Origin: Saccharospirillum sp.
Lineage (GTDB): Bacteria > Pseudomonadota > Gammaproteobacteria > Pseudomonadales > Natronospirillaceae
Assembly: GCA_018402545.1 (NCBI GenBank)
Contig: JAGYIL010000001.1
Location: 2,108,001 to 2,172,000 of the forward strand
DNA: 64,000 bases
Direction of reading: 5' to 3'
The translations under genes and the position numbers were made by a program. The notes below the pieces were generated by a model. The model was given only the letters and a program-made list of their open reading frames with translations. It was not told the origin of the DNA and did no database searches. Shown in pieces: positions 30,869-40,487 of this stretch; within the stretch, counting starts at the first letter, position 1, and every line of letters starts with the position of its first letter.

Positions 30869-30897
30869 ATAATGGCGCCTGGGCCCGCCAAATCAAG
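30869..30897 (-). promoter_or_regulatory. Sigma-32-like heat-shock promoter for lon
   Basis: On the minus strand CTTGAT (30897-30892) and CGCCATTAT (30877-30869) are 14 bases apart. The sigma-32 consensus is CTTGAA, 13-17 bases, CCCCATNT; both boxes match with one difference. Position about 35 bases before the lon ATG is suitable. Confidence 0.65.
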
Positions 30898-30966
30898 AGC
30901 TTAGGGCAATAAAACTTTTACCTGCCCGGTTGCGACATGGAAGCGCCAACAGCGTCGTCGCGGAAT

Positions 30967-30993
30967 AAAAAACGGGCCCTAGAGCCCGTTTTC
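30967..30993 (-). terminator. Terminator downstream of clpX
   Basis: AACGGGC and GCCCGTT form a stem (30971-30990) with a 6-base loop, flanked by A-rich sequence that gives a T run on the minus strand. It lies just after the clpX stop. Confidence 0.85.
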
Positions 30994-30996
30994 AGA

Positions 30997-32283
30997 TCAG
31001 TCGTGCTGACCACCCGCTGTTTTCTTGCTGTCCTGTGTTTCATAGATCAGCAGGGGTTCGGATTCCCCCTTGATAACACTCTCTTCAATAACCACTTTCG
31101 ATACCCCGGTTTCCGAGGGAATCTGATACATGGTGTCGAGCAGCACGTTCTCCAGAATGGAGCGCAGGCCCCGGGCCCCGGTTTTACGTTCCATCGCCTT
31201 GTGAGCAACGGCCTTGAGCGCGCTGATGCGAAAATCCAGTTCGACACCTTCCATATCAAACAACTTCTGGTACTGCTTTACCAGGGAGTTTTTAGGCTCG
31301 GTCAGAATCTGTATCAGGGCGTCTTCATCCAGTTCGGTCAGGGTAGCAACCACGGGCAAACGACCAATAAACTCCGGAATCAGACCATACTTGACCAGAT
31401 CTTCCGGCTCGACATCGGCAATGGTTTCACCCAGATTCCGGTTTTCGTCCTTGGTCTTCATGGTAGCACTGAAACCAATACCGCCCTTTTCAGAGCGATT
31501 GCGAATCACCTTTTCCAGCCCCGCGAAAGCACCACCACAGATAAACAGGATGTTGCCGGTGTCGACCTGCAAAAACTCCTGCTGAGGGTGTTTGCGTCCG
31601 CCCTGTGGCGGTACTGATGCTACTGTACCCTCTATCAGTTTCAACAGGGCTTGCTGAACACCTTCACCGGAGACATCCCGGGTAATGGAGGGGTTGTCGG
31701 ATTTTCGGGAGATCTTGTCAATCTCATCGATGTAGACAATACCGCGCTGAGCCTTGTCGACGTCGTAATCGCACTTTTGCAGCAATTTTTGAATGATGTT
31801 CTCGACATCCTCACCCACATAACCGGCTTCGGTCAGGGTGGTCGCATCGGCAATGGTGAACGGTACGTTCAACATACGAGCCAGTGTTTCGGCCAGCAGT
31901 GTTTTACCACTACCGGTCGGGCCGATCAGAAGAATATTGGACTTGCTCAGCTCAACGTCATCGTTGTGCTCACCGTACTGCAGGCGTTTGTAGTGATTGT
32001 AAACGGCGACCGAAAGCACCATTTTGGCGCGCGACTGGCCAATGACGTATTCGTCCAGCGTTTCACGGATTTCCGCGGGAGTCGGCAGTTTACTGCTTTC
32101 GTGCTTGGGACCATTGTCCTGCAGCTCTTCGCGAATGATGTCATTACACAGATCGACACACTCATCGCAAATGAACACCGAAGGCCCGGCAATCAGCTTA
32201 CGGACTTCATGCTGGCTCTTTCCGCAGAAAGAGCAATACAGCAACTTACCGTCTTCGCCTTTTCCGGTTCTATCGTCGGCCAT
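30997..32283 (-). CDS. clpX: ATP-dependent Clp protease ATP-binding subunit ClpX
   Basis: AAA+ unfoldase that feeds substrates to ClpP (428 aa). The N-terminal zinc domain has Cys17, Cys20, Cys39 and Cys42; Walker A is GPTGSGKT and Walker [10 protein letters not shown]. The RKHPQQ and pore GYVGED motifs are intact. It follows clpP by about 145 bases and precedes lon. Confidence 0.97.
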   Translation of the reverse strand: MADDRTGKGEDGKLLYCSFCGKSQHEVRKLIAGPSVFICDECVDLCNDIIREELQDNGPKHESSKLPTPAEIRETLDEYVIGQSRAKMVLSVAVYNHYKRLQYGEHNDDVELSKSNILLIGPTGSGKTLLAETLARMLNVPFTIADATTLTEAGYVGEDVENIIQKLLQKCDYDVDKAQRGIVYIDEIDKISRKSDNPSITRDVSGEGVQQALLKLIEGTVASVPPQGGRKHPQQEFLQVDTGNILFICGGAFAGLEKVIRNRSEKGGIGFSATMKTKDENRNLGETIADVEPEDLVKYGLIPEFIGRLPVVATLTELDEDALIQILTEPKNSLVKQYQKLFDMEGVELDFRISALKAVAHKAMERKTGARGLRSILENVLLDTMYQIPSETGVSKVVIEESVIKGESEPLLIYETQDSKKTAGGQHD

Positions 32284-32429
32284 TCAACTACTCCATTGGT
32301 AACGGTTGCTCGATTAAAGATGAAACCACAGCCCCGATAATGCAAGTTTTTTCAGGGAAACCACTGTGGTTGTTTGGTAAACGTGATCAACCGATTGATT
32401 TTACAGGTATTTTAGCGATTTCATCACAG

Positions 32430-33068
32430 TCAGCCGGCATTCCGGCTCTGCATGACCTTATCGACCAGGCCGTAGCTAACGGCGTCGTCTGCCTTCATGA
32501 AGTTATCGCGATCGGTGTCTTTCTCGACAACTTCAAGCGGCTGGCCGGTATGATACGCCATGATGTCGTTCAAACGCTGTTTCATTTCCAGAATTTCACG
32601 CGCATGGATCTCGATGTCTGACGCCTGACCCTGGAAACCGCCCAGTGGCTGGTGAATCATCATCCGTGAATTGGGCAGACAGAAACGTTTGCCCTTGGCA
32701 CCGGCTGTCAGTAACAGCGCGCCCATGCTGGCTGCTTGTCCAATGCACATGGTGCTCACATCGGGCTTGATGAACTGCATTGTGTCGTAAATAGCCATGC
32801 CGGCAGTGACCGAGCCACCCGGTGAATTGATGTACAGCGAAATGTCTTTGTCCGGGTTCTCGCTTTCCAGAAACAGCAGCTGCGCGACAATCAGGTTAGC
32901 CATATGGTCTTCAATCTGACCGACCAGGAAGATTACATTCTCTTTCAGCAGTCGCGAATAGATATCGTAAGACCGTTCACCCCGAGCCGACTGCTCAACG
33001 ACCATAGGTACCAGACCGCTGGCGTTCATGATATCGGGTGCGGACCCGTTGGCATCAAACTTTGACAT
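32430..33068 (-). CDS. clpP: ATP-dependent Clp protease proteolytic subunit ClpP
   Basis: Tetradecameric serine peptidase working with ClpX (212 aa). Catalytic Ser114 (GQAASMGA), His139 (RMMIHQP) and Asp188 are all present, and the hydrophobic N-terminal loop region is normal. It lies between tig and clpX. The terminator after tig suggests separate transcription, although read-through is likely. Confidence 0.97.
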   Translation of the reverse strand: MSKFDANGSAPDIMNASGLVPMVVEQSARGERSYDIYSRLLKENVIFLVGQIEDHMANLIVAQLLFLESENPDKDISLYINSPGGSVTAGMAIYDTMQFIKPDVSTMCIGQAASMGALLLTAGAKGKRFCLPNSRMMIHQPLGGFQGQASDIEIHAREILEMKQRLNDIMAYHTGQPLEVVEKDTDRDNFMKADDAVSYGLVDKVMQSRNAG

Positions 33069-33086
33069 TGACTCGACTCCTGGTAT

Positions 33087-33129
33087 TCAAAAAACAAAAA
33101 AGTTGGCACCCCCAAGGAAGCGCCAACTC
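33087..33129 (-). terminator. Terminator between tig and clpP
   Basis: AGTTGGC and GCCAACT form a 7-bp stem with a long 14-base loop (33101-33128), followed on the minus strand by TTTTTTGTTTTTTG. The long loop suggests moderate strength. Confidence 0.75.
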
Positions 33130-33173
33130 TCATTGCTGCCTCATGCTGCCGACATCAGAGCCGGCACTGGCAT

Positions 33174-34487
33174 TCAGCCTTGTGCCGCCGCCTTGTTCTT
33201 AACAGCGTCCTGGTAACTTACGGTGGATTCGTTCACCTTGGATTTACTCAGGATATAGTCGATTGCTGCGTTTTCAACAACCACAGCACGAACTTGGTTC
33301 AAAAGTTCACGATTGCTGTAGTAATAGTCGATGACTTGCTGTGGTTCCTGGTATACGGAAGCCTGGTCTTCGATATAGGCGCGCACTTCGGCGTCGTCTG
33401 CTTTCAGCTCACCGCTGTTAATCACTTCGTTCATCAGCAGGCCGACTTTAACGCGACGCTCGGCTTGCTCCTGGAACAACTCTTTGGGCAGGCTGGAGGG
33501 GTCCATCTGGGCGCCACCACCGAACTGCTGAACGGCTTGCTGCTGCAGGCGACCAATCTCGTCATCAACCAGCGCTGAGGGTACGTCGAGACTGTTGTCT
33601 TCGACCAACTTCTCAATTACATCGTTCTTCAGCTTGGCCTGGAGTGCGTTGCGGGCTTCGCGCTCCATGTTCTGGCGGACTTCAACCTTGAAGCTTTCGA
33701 GGTCGGTACCCTTGGTGCCGAAGGCTTCAAAGAAGGCTTCATTCAACTCGGGCAGCTCTGCTTCAGCCACTTCGTTAAGCGTGATATCGAATACAGCCGC
33801 TTTACCAGCCAGCTCCTTGTTGCCGTATTCTTCCGGGAAGGTGACATCAACCGCCTTGGTTTCACCGGCTTTCATGCCGACGATGCCGTCTTCAAAGCCC
33901 GGAATCATCGACTTGGAGCCTAGAATCAGGGTCTGATCTTCAGCGCTGCCGCCATCGAACACCTCGCCGTCTACCTTGCCGACAAAATCGATCTTGACCT
34001 GATCGGTATCGGCCGCGGCACGATCGACAACTTTATACTCAGCACGCTGCTTGCGCAGATTGGCCAGCATGTCGTCAATATCGCTCTCAGCGATCTCTGC
34101 TGACTGTTTTTCGAACTCATAACCGTCGAACGCAGCCAGCTTAACCTCAGGGAAAACCTCAAAGGTGGCAACAAACTCAACGTCCTGGCCCGCCTTGTCC
34201 TGAGTGAATTCAATGCGCGGAGAACCGGCAGGCGTCAGCTTCTCTTCAGTTAGGGCTTTGGCGTAGTTGTTTTGTACTACTTCCTGCAGCACTTCAGCGC
34301 GAATACCATCGCCAAAACGCTGTTTAACCACGGAAACAGGAACTTTACCCGGACGGAAACCGTCGATGCGCACGCGGCGAGCTGTTTGCTTCAGCTTTTC
34401 ACTGACCGCATTATCCACTTCACTGGCGGGGACACCCACCTTCAGACGGCGTTCCAGACCGGTAGTCGCTTCGACAGACACTTGCAT
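33174..34487 (-). CDS. tig: Trigger factor
   Basis: Ribosome-associated chaperone and peptidyl-prolyl isomerase (437 aa). The ribosome-binding signature GFRPGKVP lies at about residues 43-50; the FKBP-type domain spans about 150-245 (GKVDGEVFDGG, IPGFEDGIVGM), and the helical C-terminal cradle follows. ATG at 34487 is chosen over upstream in-frame codons because GAGGAAG precedes it and MQVSVE is the family start. It is first in tig-clpP-clpX-lon. Confidence 0.96.
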   Translation of the reverse strand: MQVSVEATTGLERRLKVGVPASEVDNAVSEKLKQTARRVRIDGFRPGKVPVSVVKQRFGDGIRAEVLQEVVQNNYAKALTEEKLTPAGSPRIEFTQDKAGQDVEFVATFEVFPEVKLAAFDGYEFEKQSAEIAESDIDDMLANLRKQRAEYKVVDRAAADTDQVKIDFVGKVDGEVFDGGSAEDQTLILGSKSMIPGFEDGIVGMKAGETKAVDVTFPEEYGNKELAGKAAVFDITLNEVAEAELPELNEAFFEAFGTKGTDLESFKVEVRQNMEREARNALQAKLKNDVIEKLVEDNSLDVPSALVDDEIGRLQQQAVQQFGGGAQMDPSSLPKELFQEQAERRVKVGLLMNEVINSGELKADDAEVRAYIEDQASVYQEPQQVIDYYYSNRELLNQVRAVVVENAAIDYILSKSKVNESTVSYQDAVKNKAAAQG

Positions 34488-34701
34488 GAGGCTTCCTCTT
34501 GCTCTTTTATAAGGTAATGACCGGTAAACTAAGCCCGATCTGTACATTGGGTTATTTCGGGGGCGGTTAATGTAGGGGTGATGGGGGTACTATTCAAGCC
34601 CAGTCAACGGTATCCGGCCGCCCGGCTGACAAATAACGATTCAACCAGCGATTGAATCCATCGGGAAGCGAAAAACCGCCCGACTTTTTTAGCGCACATA
34701 C

Positions 34702-34726
34702 AAAAAAAGCCGGAGACCGGCCTTTT
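34702..34726 (-). terminator. Terminator of the tRNA-Pro/Arg/His operon
   Basis: On the minus strand AAAGGCCGG and CCGGCTTTT pair around a TCT loop (one G-U pair) and run into a T tract. It lies 14 bases after the tRNA-His 3' end. Confidence 0.85.
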
Positions 34727-34739
34727 CTGAAATAATAAG

Positions 34740-34816
34740 TGGGGTGGACGATGGGACTCGAACCCACGACGACTGGAATCACAATCCAGGGCTCTACCAA
34801 CTGAGCTACGCCCACC
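34740..34816 (-). tRNA. tRNA-His (GTG)
   Basis: Full cloverleaf with anticodon GTG in CTGGATTGTGATTCCAG, the extra 5' G opposite the discriminator C that is unique to tRNA-His, and an encoded CCA end. It is the last gene of a Pro-Arg-His tRNA operon upstream of tig. Confidence 0.97.
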
Positions 34817-34836
34817 ACAAATTATCGCTACGAGAC

Positions 34837-34913
34837 TGGTACGCCCGGCAGGACTTGAACCTGCAACCACTCGCTTAGAAGGCGAGTGCTCTATCCGGTT
34901 GAGCTACGGGCGC
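34837..34913 (-). tRNA. tRNA-Arg (TCT)
   Basis: Cloverleaf with anticodon TCT (CTCGCCTTCTAAGCGAG), a G1-U72 acceptor closing pair and encoded CCA. It reads AGA codons, which are rare in these genes. Confidence 0.97.
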
Positions 34914-34985
34914 GTAATCCCAAAAGGTCACGCTACCAGAGCGGCGAAACCGCCTGCCCACCGAGACGACACCTTACTAAATTAA

Positions 34986-35062
<77 letters not shown>

Positions 35063-35260
35063 ATCAGTACGTCTCGTCAACGTGGGGCGCATATTACTGA
35101 CGGGCTGGGGTGCCGTCAAACACTTTTTTAAAAAAATTCAGGAAAAACAAGACGATAGACCCTTTTCCAGTTAATTCGATCAATCCTTGAACTGAGTGTG
35201 TTTCCTTGCCCGACCCAGACGGGCATGCGAAAATCCGCAAAACTTCCAAGGAACCTCTCC

Positions 35261-36127
35261 ATGCCCGCAAACATACTGGACGGTAAGGCGACGGCTAGCC
35301 GCGTGCGCGCCCGTGTCGCCGAAGAAGTCACCGCCCTGACCAGCCAGGGGATTCGCCCACCTGGCCTGGCTGTTATTCTGGTCGGCACTGACCCGGCCTC
35401 TGAAGTCTATGTTGGCAGCAAACGCCGCGCCTGCGATGAAGTTGGCTTCAAATCAGTCAGTTACGATCTACCAGCATCGACCAAAGAAGCTCAGTTGCTG
35501 ACGCTGATCGACGACTTGAATGACGACGCCTCCATTGATGGCATTCTGGTCCAGCTACCATTGCCCGAGCATATTAATGCCGATACCGTGGTCGAGCGTA
35601 TCCGCCCGGATAAAGACGTCGATGGCTTTCACCCGTTCAATGCCGGGCGGCTGGTTCAACGCCGGCCCATGCTCGAAAGCTGCACCCCCAAAGGCATTAT
35701 GACCCTGCTGCGCGAAACCGGGGTGGATCTGCGTGGCCAGGAAGCTCTGGTCGTCGGTGCCTCGAATCACGTTGGTCGACCCATGGTACTGGAATTGCTG
35801 CTGGCCGGCTGCACGACAACCTGCGCCCATCGGTTCACGGTCGATCTTGAAAAACATGTACGTCGCGCCGATATCCTCGTGGCCGCTGTTGGCCGGCCGG
35901 GCCTGATCAAGGGCGACTGGATCAAAGAAGGCGCCATCGTGATCGATGTGGGTATCAGCCGCACTGACGATGGCAAACTGACTGGCGATGTGGATTTTGA
36001 ACTGGCCTCTGAGAAAGCAGCCTGGATAACCCCAGTCCCTGGCGGTGTCGGTCCGATGACGGTAGCCACTCTGATGGAAAACACCTTGATAGCAACCAAG
36101 CGGTTGCACCTTAATCTCACGCAATAA
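35261..36127 (+). CDS. folD: Methylenetetrahydrofolate dehydrogenase/cyclohydrolase FolD
   Basis: Bifunctional enzyme interconverting 5,10-methylene- and 10-formyl-tetrahydrofolate (288 aa). [13 protein letters not shown] contains the catalytic Lys; [10 protein letters not shown] and the C-terminal [10 protein letters not shown] are signatures; the NADP site is around [11 protein letters not shown], where most homologues have VVGRSNIVG. ATG at 35261 has AAGGAAC upstream and gives the usual start. It begins the folD-ppiB-lpxH run; glnS and cysS, which sit here in Pseudomonas, are absent. Confidence 0.96.
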   Translation: MPANILDGKATASRVRARVAEEVTALTSQGIRPPGLAVILVGTDPASEVYVGSKRRACDEVGFKSVSYDLPASTKEAQLLTLIDDLNDDASIDGILVQLPLPEHINADTVVERIRPDKDVDGFHPFNAGRLVQRRPMLESCTPKGIMTLLRETGVDLRGQEALVVGASNHVGRPMVLELLLAGCTTTCAHRFTVDLEKHVRRADILVAAVGRPGLIKGDWIKEGAIVIDVGISRTDDGKLTGDVDFELASEKAAWITPVPGGVGPMTVATLMENTLIATKRLHLNLTQ

Positions 36128-36141
36128 CCCGAGGACAACCT

Positions 36142-36639
36142 GTGAACGTATTGCTAACCACCAACCTGGGTGACATCACCCTGACCCTGAATACCGAAAA
36201 AGCGCCCAACACCAGCGCCAACTTCGCCGAGTACGTGAATGCCGGCTTTTACGATGGCCTGATCTTTCACCGGGTGATCAACGGCTTTATGGTCCAGGGC
36301 GGCGGCTTTGAGCCTGGCATGAAGCAGCGCTCCACCCGCGCTCCCATCGACAACGAAGCCAACAACGGCCTTAAGAACACTGTCGGCACCATTGCCATGG
36401 CGCGTACCGCTGATCCGCATTCGGCCACGGCACAGTTTTTCATCAACATTGCTGACAACAGCTTCCTGGATTTCAAATCGGAAAGTACCGATGGCTGGGG
36501 TTACGCCGTCTTTGGCGAGGTAACCGACGGCATGGACGTCGTTAACCGAATCAAAGCGGTACCGACAACCTTCAAGGCTGGCCATCAGGATGTGCCGACC
36601 GAAGACGTCATCATCGAAAAAGCCGTTATTCTGGAATGA
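36142..36639 (+). CDS. ppiB: Cytoplasmic peptidyl-prolyl cis-trans isomerase B
   Basis: Cyclophilin (165 aa) without a signal peptide, so cytoplasmic. [19 protein letters not shown], given here in its core form, carries the catalytic Arg and Gln; [13 protein letters not shown] is also diagnostic. It lies 14 bases after folD and five bases before lpxH. Confidence 0.95.
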   Translation: MNVLLTTNLGDITLTLNTEKAPNTSANFAEYVNAGFYDGLIFHRVINGFMVQGGGFEPGMKQRSTRAPIDNEANNGLKNTVGTIAMARTADPHSATAQFFINIADNSFLDFKSESTDGWGYAVFGEVTDGMDVVNRIKAVPTTFKAGHQDVPTEDVIIEKAVILE

Positions 36640-36643
36640 TTGG

Positions 36644-37402
36644 ATGATACACCACCGCCGTGCCGTTCTGATTTCAGACCTGCACCTGAGCGAGTCCCGC
36701 CCGGACCTGGTCCGGGCCTTTTATGCCTTTCTGGACGACGTTGCCAGCCAGAACGAAGCCCTGTTCATTCTGGGGGATTTCTTCGAATACTGGGTCGGTG
36801 ACGACGCCACTACCTCCCTGCATGACGACATAGCCAAACGGCTGCATCAACTGACTGAAACCACAGCGGTCTATTTAATGGTCGGTAACCGAGATTTCGC
36901 CCTCGGTAACCACTACGCCAAACGCTGCAGTGCGACCATGCTTCCAGACCCGACCCCGGTTCAATTTGGCACCCAGACCTGGCTGTTAAGCCATGGCGAT
37001 CGGCTGTGCACCGATGACCGCGGCTATCAGCGTTACCGGGCGATCATTCAGTCTCCCGCCGTGCTGGGCACCCTGCGCCGACTGCCTCTGGCCTGGCGTT
37101 TAAAGTTGGCCGAACACCTGCGCAAGGCCAGCAAAGACCGAAACAGAACGGATGCGCCCCGCTACATCGATGTGAATCAAAAAGCCGTGAAACGTGCGCT
37201 GAGAGGCACCCGGCACGCCGGGCTGATCCATGGCCATACCCATATGGCCGACTGGCACATGGTCATGGACGATAATGAACCAGACCGTGAACGCCTGGTA
37301 ATGGGTGATTGGGATAAGTTGGGCTGGTACTTGCAATTCGAGCAGGATAGCAAAACGCTTAACCGGTTCAGTGTTGCCCAGTTAGCGTTCGGTCAAGCCT
37401 GA
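36644..37402 (+). CDS. lpxH: UDP-2,3-diacylglucosamine diphosphatase LpxH
   Basis: Peripheral membrane metallophosphatase that makes lipid X in lipid A synthesis (252 aa). The two-metal site is visible as Asp12 and His14 (SDLHL), GDFFEYW, GNRDF, SHGDRLCTDD and HGHTH. ATG at 36644 gives the family start; the longer reading inside ppiB is rejected. A ppiB-lpxH pair is standard in gammaproteobacteria. Confidence 0.95.
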   Translation: MIHHRRAVLISDLHLSESRPDLVRAFYAFLDDVASQNEALFILGDFFEYWVGDDATTSLHDDIAKRLHQLTETTAVYLMVGNRDFALGNHYAKRCSATMLPDPTPVQFGTQTWLLSHGDRLCTDDRGYQRYRAIIQSPAVLGTLRRLPLAWRLKLAEHLRKASKDRNRTDAPRYIDVNQKAVKRALRGTRHAGLIHGHTHMADWHMVMDDNEPDRERLVMGDWDKLGWYLQFEQDSKTLNRFSVAQLAFGQA

Positions 37403-37405
37403 CCG

Positions 37406-38077
37406 TCATTCCTGCACTGGCACACCACTGTGAAACCGAAAGGTCTCATCCGGCAATTCAATCAAACTGGCTTCCAACTCCCGAAAAGCAGCAACTCGAT
37501 CTGTAATATCCGTCGGTGAATACTGTCGTGCCAGCGTCAGATAGTCTTTGTAGTGCCGCGCCTCGCTCTTTAGCAACGAGAAATAGAAACGACCCAGCAC
37601 TTCATCGCCCCGTCGGTACAATTCCGGCACCAGCGCCGCGAACCGTTCGCAGGAACGGGCTTCAACGAAAGCACCCAGTATCAACCGATCAACCAGCTTC
37701 TCTGGCTCGCTCTTGCGAATCAGTTCGTGCAAGGCACCGGCATAGCGACCCGCCGTAAGATGCGTGTATTGAATTTCACGATCATCCATCAGCTTGAGCA
37801 CCTGATCGAAATGCACCAGCTCCTCACGTGCCAGCTTACTCATTTTCGACAGTAGCTCACGGCGATCGACGTATTTGTACATCATCGACATGGCCGCCGA
37901 AGCCGCTTTTTTTTCACACTGGGCGTGGTCGATCAGCAGCACCGTCAGGTTGTCCAGCGCCTTCTCAACCCAGGCTTGCGGAGTTCGGTTGCCGAGAAAA
38001 TCAGGGATATCCCCCAATACGGTCTTTGGATCGGGGGCTTCTGTGGCCAATTCGGGGCTAACAGCGTCTTGAATCAC
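37406..38077 (-). CDS. miaE: tRNA 2-methylthio-N6-isopentenyladenosine hydroxylase MiaE
   Basis: Carboxylate-bridged di-iron monooxygenase that hydroxylates the isopentenyl group of ms2i6A37 in tRNA. Ferritin-like helices hold the iron ligands: Glu in DHAQCEKKAA, the EELVHF Glu and His, and Glu/His residues in VEARSCERF and SEARHYKDY. The start is GTG at 38077 with GGAG five bases upstream, giving 223 aa; a longer reading to 38170 has no ribosome binding site. Convergent with lpxH. miaA and miaB are not in the window. Confidence 0.9.
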   Translation of the reverse strand: MIQDAVSPELATEAPDPKTVLGDIPDFLGNRTPQAWVEKALDNLTVLLIDHAQCEKKAASAAMSMMYKYVDRRELLSKMSKLAREELVHFDQVLKLMDDREIQYTHLTAGRYAGALHELIRKSEPEKLVDRLILGAFVEARSCERFAALVPELYRRGDEVLGRFYFSLLKSEARHYKDYLTLARQYSPTDITDRVAAFRELEASLIELPDETFRFHSGVPVQE

Positions 38078-38256
38078 GCAAACTCCAATATGAATGATAA
38101 ACGTCAGGCCAAACAGCCTGTTTGAGGGCCCGGAATTATACTGATTCCCGTTGCACTCGACTATTGGCAAAATTCGTCAATCTAGATAACGGTATAAACT
38201 GGTTTGAGAGCCGGGAATAACTAGAATGGCGGCCCGAATCCTGAACTGGACTGGTC

Positions 38257-39342
38257 ATGCCTTTTCCTTTTGCGCCCGAACAGTATGAAACACAGCTGAC
38301 CGAGAAGGTTGAGCGCCTGAAAACGCTGTTTGACGGCATCAGCCTGCCCGAGCCCGAGGTGTTTCGGTCTGAACCCAGCCACTACCGCATGCGCGCCGAG
38401 TTCAAGTTCTGGCACGAAGGCGACGATTCCTGGTACGCCATGTTTGACCCGGCCGACCCAAAAGTCCCGGTTCGGGTTGACCAGTTCCCGGTCGCCAGCA
38501 AACTGCTGAACCGCCTGATGACTGAAGTACGCAACAGCGTGCTTGAAGACCCACAGCTGCGGGAACGATTGTTTCAGGTCGAATTCATTACCACCCAGCA
38601 AGGCGACGCTCTGATCACCCTCATCTATCACAAGGCGCTGGACGATGCCTGGGAAGCTCGCGGGCGGCACTGGCAGGAACAATGGGGGTTCCCGGTGATT
38701 GGCCGGGCACGCAAGCAGCGCCTGGTTCTGTCGCGCGACTATGTGAATGAAACTCTGACCATTCGGGGGCAGGACTACCACTTCAGGCAATACGAAAACT
38801 CCTTCACCCAGCCCAATGCCGGCGTCTGCGAGCAGATGGTAGGCTGGGCCAAACACCACACAACAGGCTGTGAAGGAGACTTGCTGGAGCTGTATTGCGG
38901 CAATGGCAATTTCTCAATTCCACTCGCTATCAATTTCAACCGCGCACTCGCTACGGAAATTTCCCGGGTATCGGTACAGAGTGCCCAGCACAATATCGAA
39001 GCTAACGGGGTCGAAAACCTGACCATCGCACGGATGTCGAGTGAAGACTTCGCCAACGCCTGGCTCGGGCGCACCGAATCGCGTCGACTGCGCGAATGGG
39101 CGGTATCGGACTACGATTTCAAGACCTTGCTGGTCGACCCGCCCCGGGCCGGTCTCGATGACGACACCCTGGACCTGGCGCGCCATTTCGAGCGCATTGT
39201 TTACGTCTCCTGCAACCCCGACACCCTGGCTGCCAACGTGCGCGCTCTGGGTTCCGAATACCGCATTGAGGCCGCTGCGGTTTTTGACCAGTTTCCCTAC
39301 ACACACCACATGGAAGCGGGCCTGGTGCTGGTTAAAGTCTGA
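38257..39342 (+). CDS. trmA: tRNA (uracil-5-)-methyltransferase TrmA
   Basis: Makes m5U54 in the T loop of tRNA using S-adenosylmethionine (361 aa). EFKFWHEGD near the start and the LYCGNGNFSI SAM site are typical; the nucleophile Cys319 lies in YVSCNPDTL, after DPPRAGLD. TrmA lacks the TRAM domain and iron-sulfur cluster of RlmD and RumA, consistent with this length. Its stop overlaps the rlmG start (TGATG), indicating coupled translation. Confidence 0.95.
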   Translation: MPFPFAPEQYETQLTEKVERLKTLFDGISLPEPEVFRSEPSHYRMRAEFKFWHEGDDSWYAMFDPADPKVPVRVDQFPVASKLLNRLMTEVRNSVLEDPQLRERLFQVEFITTQQGDALITLIYHKALDDAWEARGRHWQEQWGFPVIGRARKQRLVLSRDYVNETLTIRGQDYHFRQYENSFTQPNAGVCEQMVGWAKHHTTGCEGDLLELYCGNGNFSIPLAINFNRALATEISRVSVQSAQHNIEANGVENLTIARMSSEDFANAWLGRTESRRLREWAVSDYDFKTLLVDPPRAGLDDDTLDLARHFERIVYVSCNPDTLAANVRALGSEYRIEAAAVFDQFPYTHHMEAGLVLVKV

Positions 39343-40451
39343 TGATCGGGGATCTGACGCAGTTGACGCTTTGCCGGGTGCCACCCGCTCCGGCCTTGCA
39401 AGCCTACAACGCGGCCGATGAGCTGGTGTTGCAACGACTGCAGGAACACGACGGTCCTGCTGGCCCGGTGTTGCTGGTCAACGACGGGTTTGGTGCACTG
39501 GCGACGGCTCTTGCTTCGACCAACCCGGACTGGTGGAACGACAGCGCCATGGCCGCTGAAGCCCTGATGCGAAACGTCAGCGCCAACCAGGCCAGTGCAC
39601 CTCGTCTTATTGAGTCAAGCGGTGACCTCAAGGCCCACTACGCTCTGGCGATAGTGCATGCCCCCAAATCGCTCTCTCTCTTTGAATGGCAACTTAGCCA
39701 GATCGCCGGGCGTCTCGCCGAAGGCGGACAATGCTGGGTAGCCGGCATGGTGAAACACCTGAGCCGCGGTCACCAAAAAGTCATGCAGCGGTATTTCGGA
39801 CAGATAAATCCCGGATTGGCGGTTAAAAAAGCCCGTTGCGTCACGTTGACGAACCCGCACATTCAGAGTTCACCAGAATTGGCTCATGACCCCGACCTGG
39901 CGCATGAGTATGTCGCCGGTCAGGTCAGCCTGATGTCCCAGCCCGGCTGTTTCAGTGAAGCCCGCCCCGACCCGGGCGCCCTGGCCTTCCTGGCTGAATT
40001 CGACCAGTTACCGTCGGTCGACCGGTTCGTGGACCTGGGCTGCGGCAACGGAGTTCTGGCGCTGAATTATCTGCACCGGCATCCGCACAGCCAGGCCATT
40101 CTGATCGACGAGAGCCGCCAGGCCACTGCGTCAGCGACGGCCAGTGCTGCCCTTAACGGACGCCAGGTGCATATACATCACAACAATGGCCTGAGTGGCC
40201 TGGGCCTAACCGATTTACCGCTCATTCTCTGCAATCCGCCGTTTCATCAGAGCACTACCCTCACCACTGATATCGCCCACAGCCTGTTCGAACAGGCCGC
40301 AGGCGCCCTGGCAGAAAGCGGCGAATTCTGGGTGGTTGGCAACCGGCATCTCAACTATCACAAGACACTGACCCGCTGGTTCAGCCAGGTCACGCCGGTC
40401 AGCCAGCATCCCAAGTTTGTCGCCTTCCGGTGCACGGCCCCCAGGGTATAA
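39342..40451 (+). CDS. rlmG: 23S rRNA (guanine-N2) methyltransferase RlmG
   Basis: Methylates G1835 of 23S rRNA (369 aa). Two tandem methyltransferase-like halves: a degenerate N-terminal copy (GPVLLVNDGFGALATAL) and an active C-terminal copy with VDLGCGNGVLALN and the catalytic NPPFHQ. The N-terminal LTLCRVP and the QKVMQRYFG/KKAR segments favour RlmG (YgjO) over the related RsmC; RsmC remains the alternative. It overlaps trmA by one base and is convergent with rlmL. Confidence 0.85.
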   Translation: MIGDLTQLTLCRVPPAPALQAYNAADELVLQRLQEHDGPAGPVLLVNDGFGALATALASTNPDWWNDSAMAAEALMRNVSANQASAPRLIESSGDLKAHYALAIVHAPKSLSLFEWQLSQIAGRLAEGGQCWVAGMVKHLSRGHQKVMQRYFGQINPGLAVKKARCVTLTNPHIQSSPELAHDPDLAHEYVAGQVSLMSQPGCFSEARPDPGALAFLAEFDQLPSVDRFVDLGCGNGVLALNYLHRHPHSQAILIDESRQATASATASAALNGRQVHIHHNNGLSGLGLTDLPLILCNPPFHQSTTLTTDIAHSLFEQAAGALAESGEFWVVGNRHLNYHKTLTRWFSQVTPVSQHPKFVAFRCTAPRV

Positions 40452-40487
40452 GCGGGGGCCCTGCTCAATGGGCATTAGGCGCTGACA

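Noticed and set aside
34594-34870. Short ORFs crossing tRNA-His and tRNA-Arg (VAQLVEP-like peptides)
   Set aside because: These peptides are the usual artefact of translating tRNA genes.
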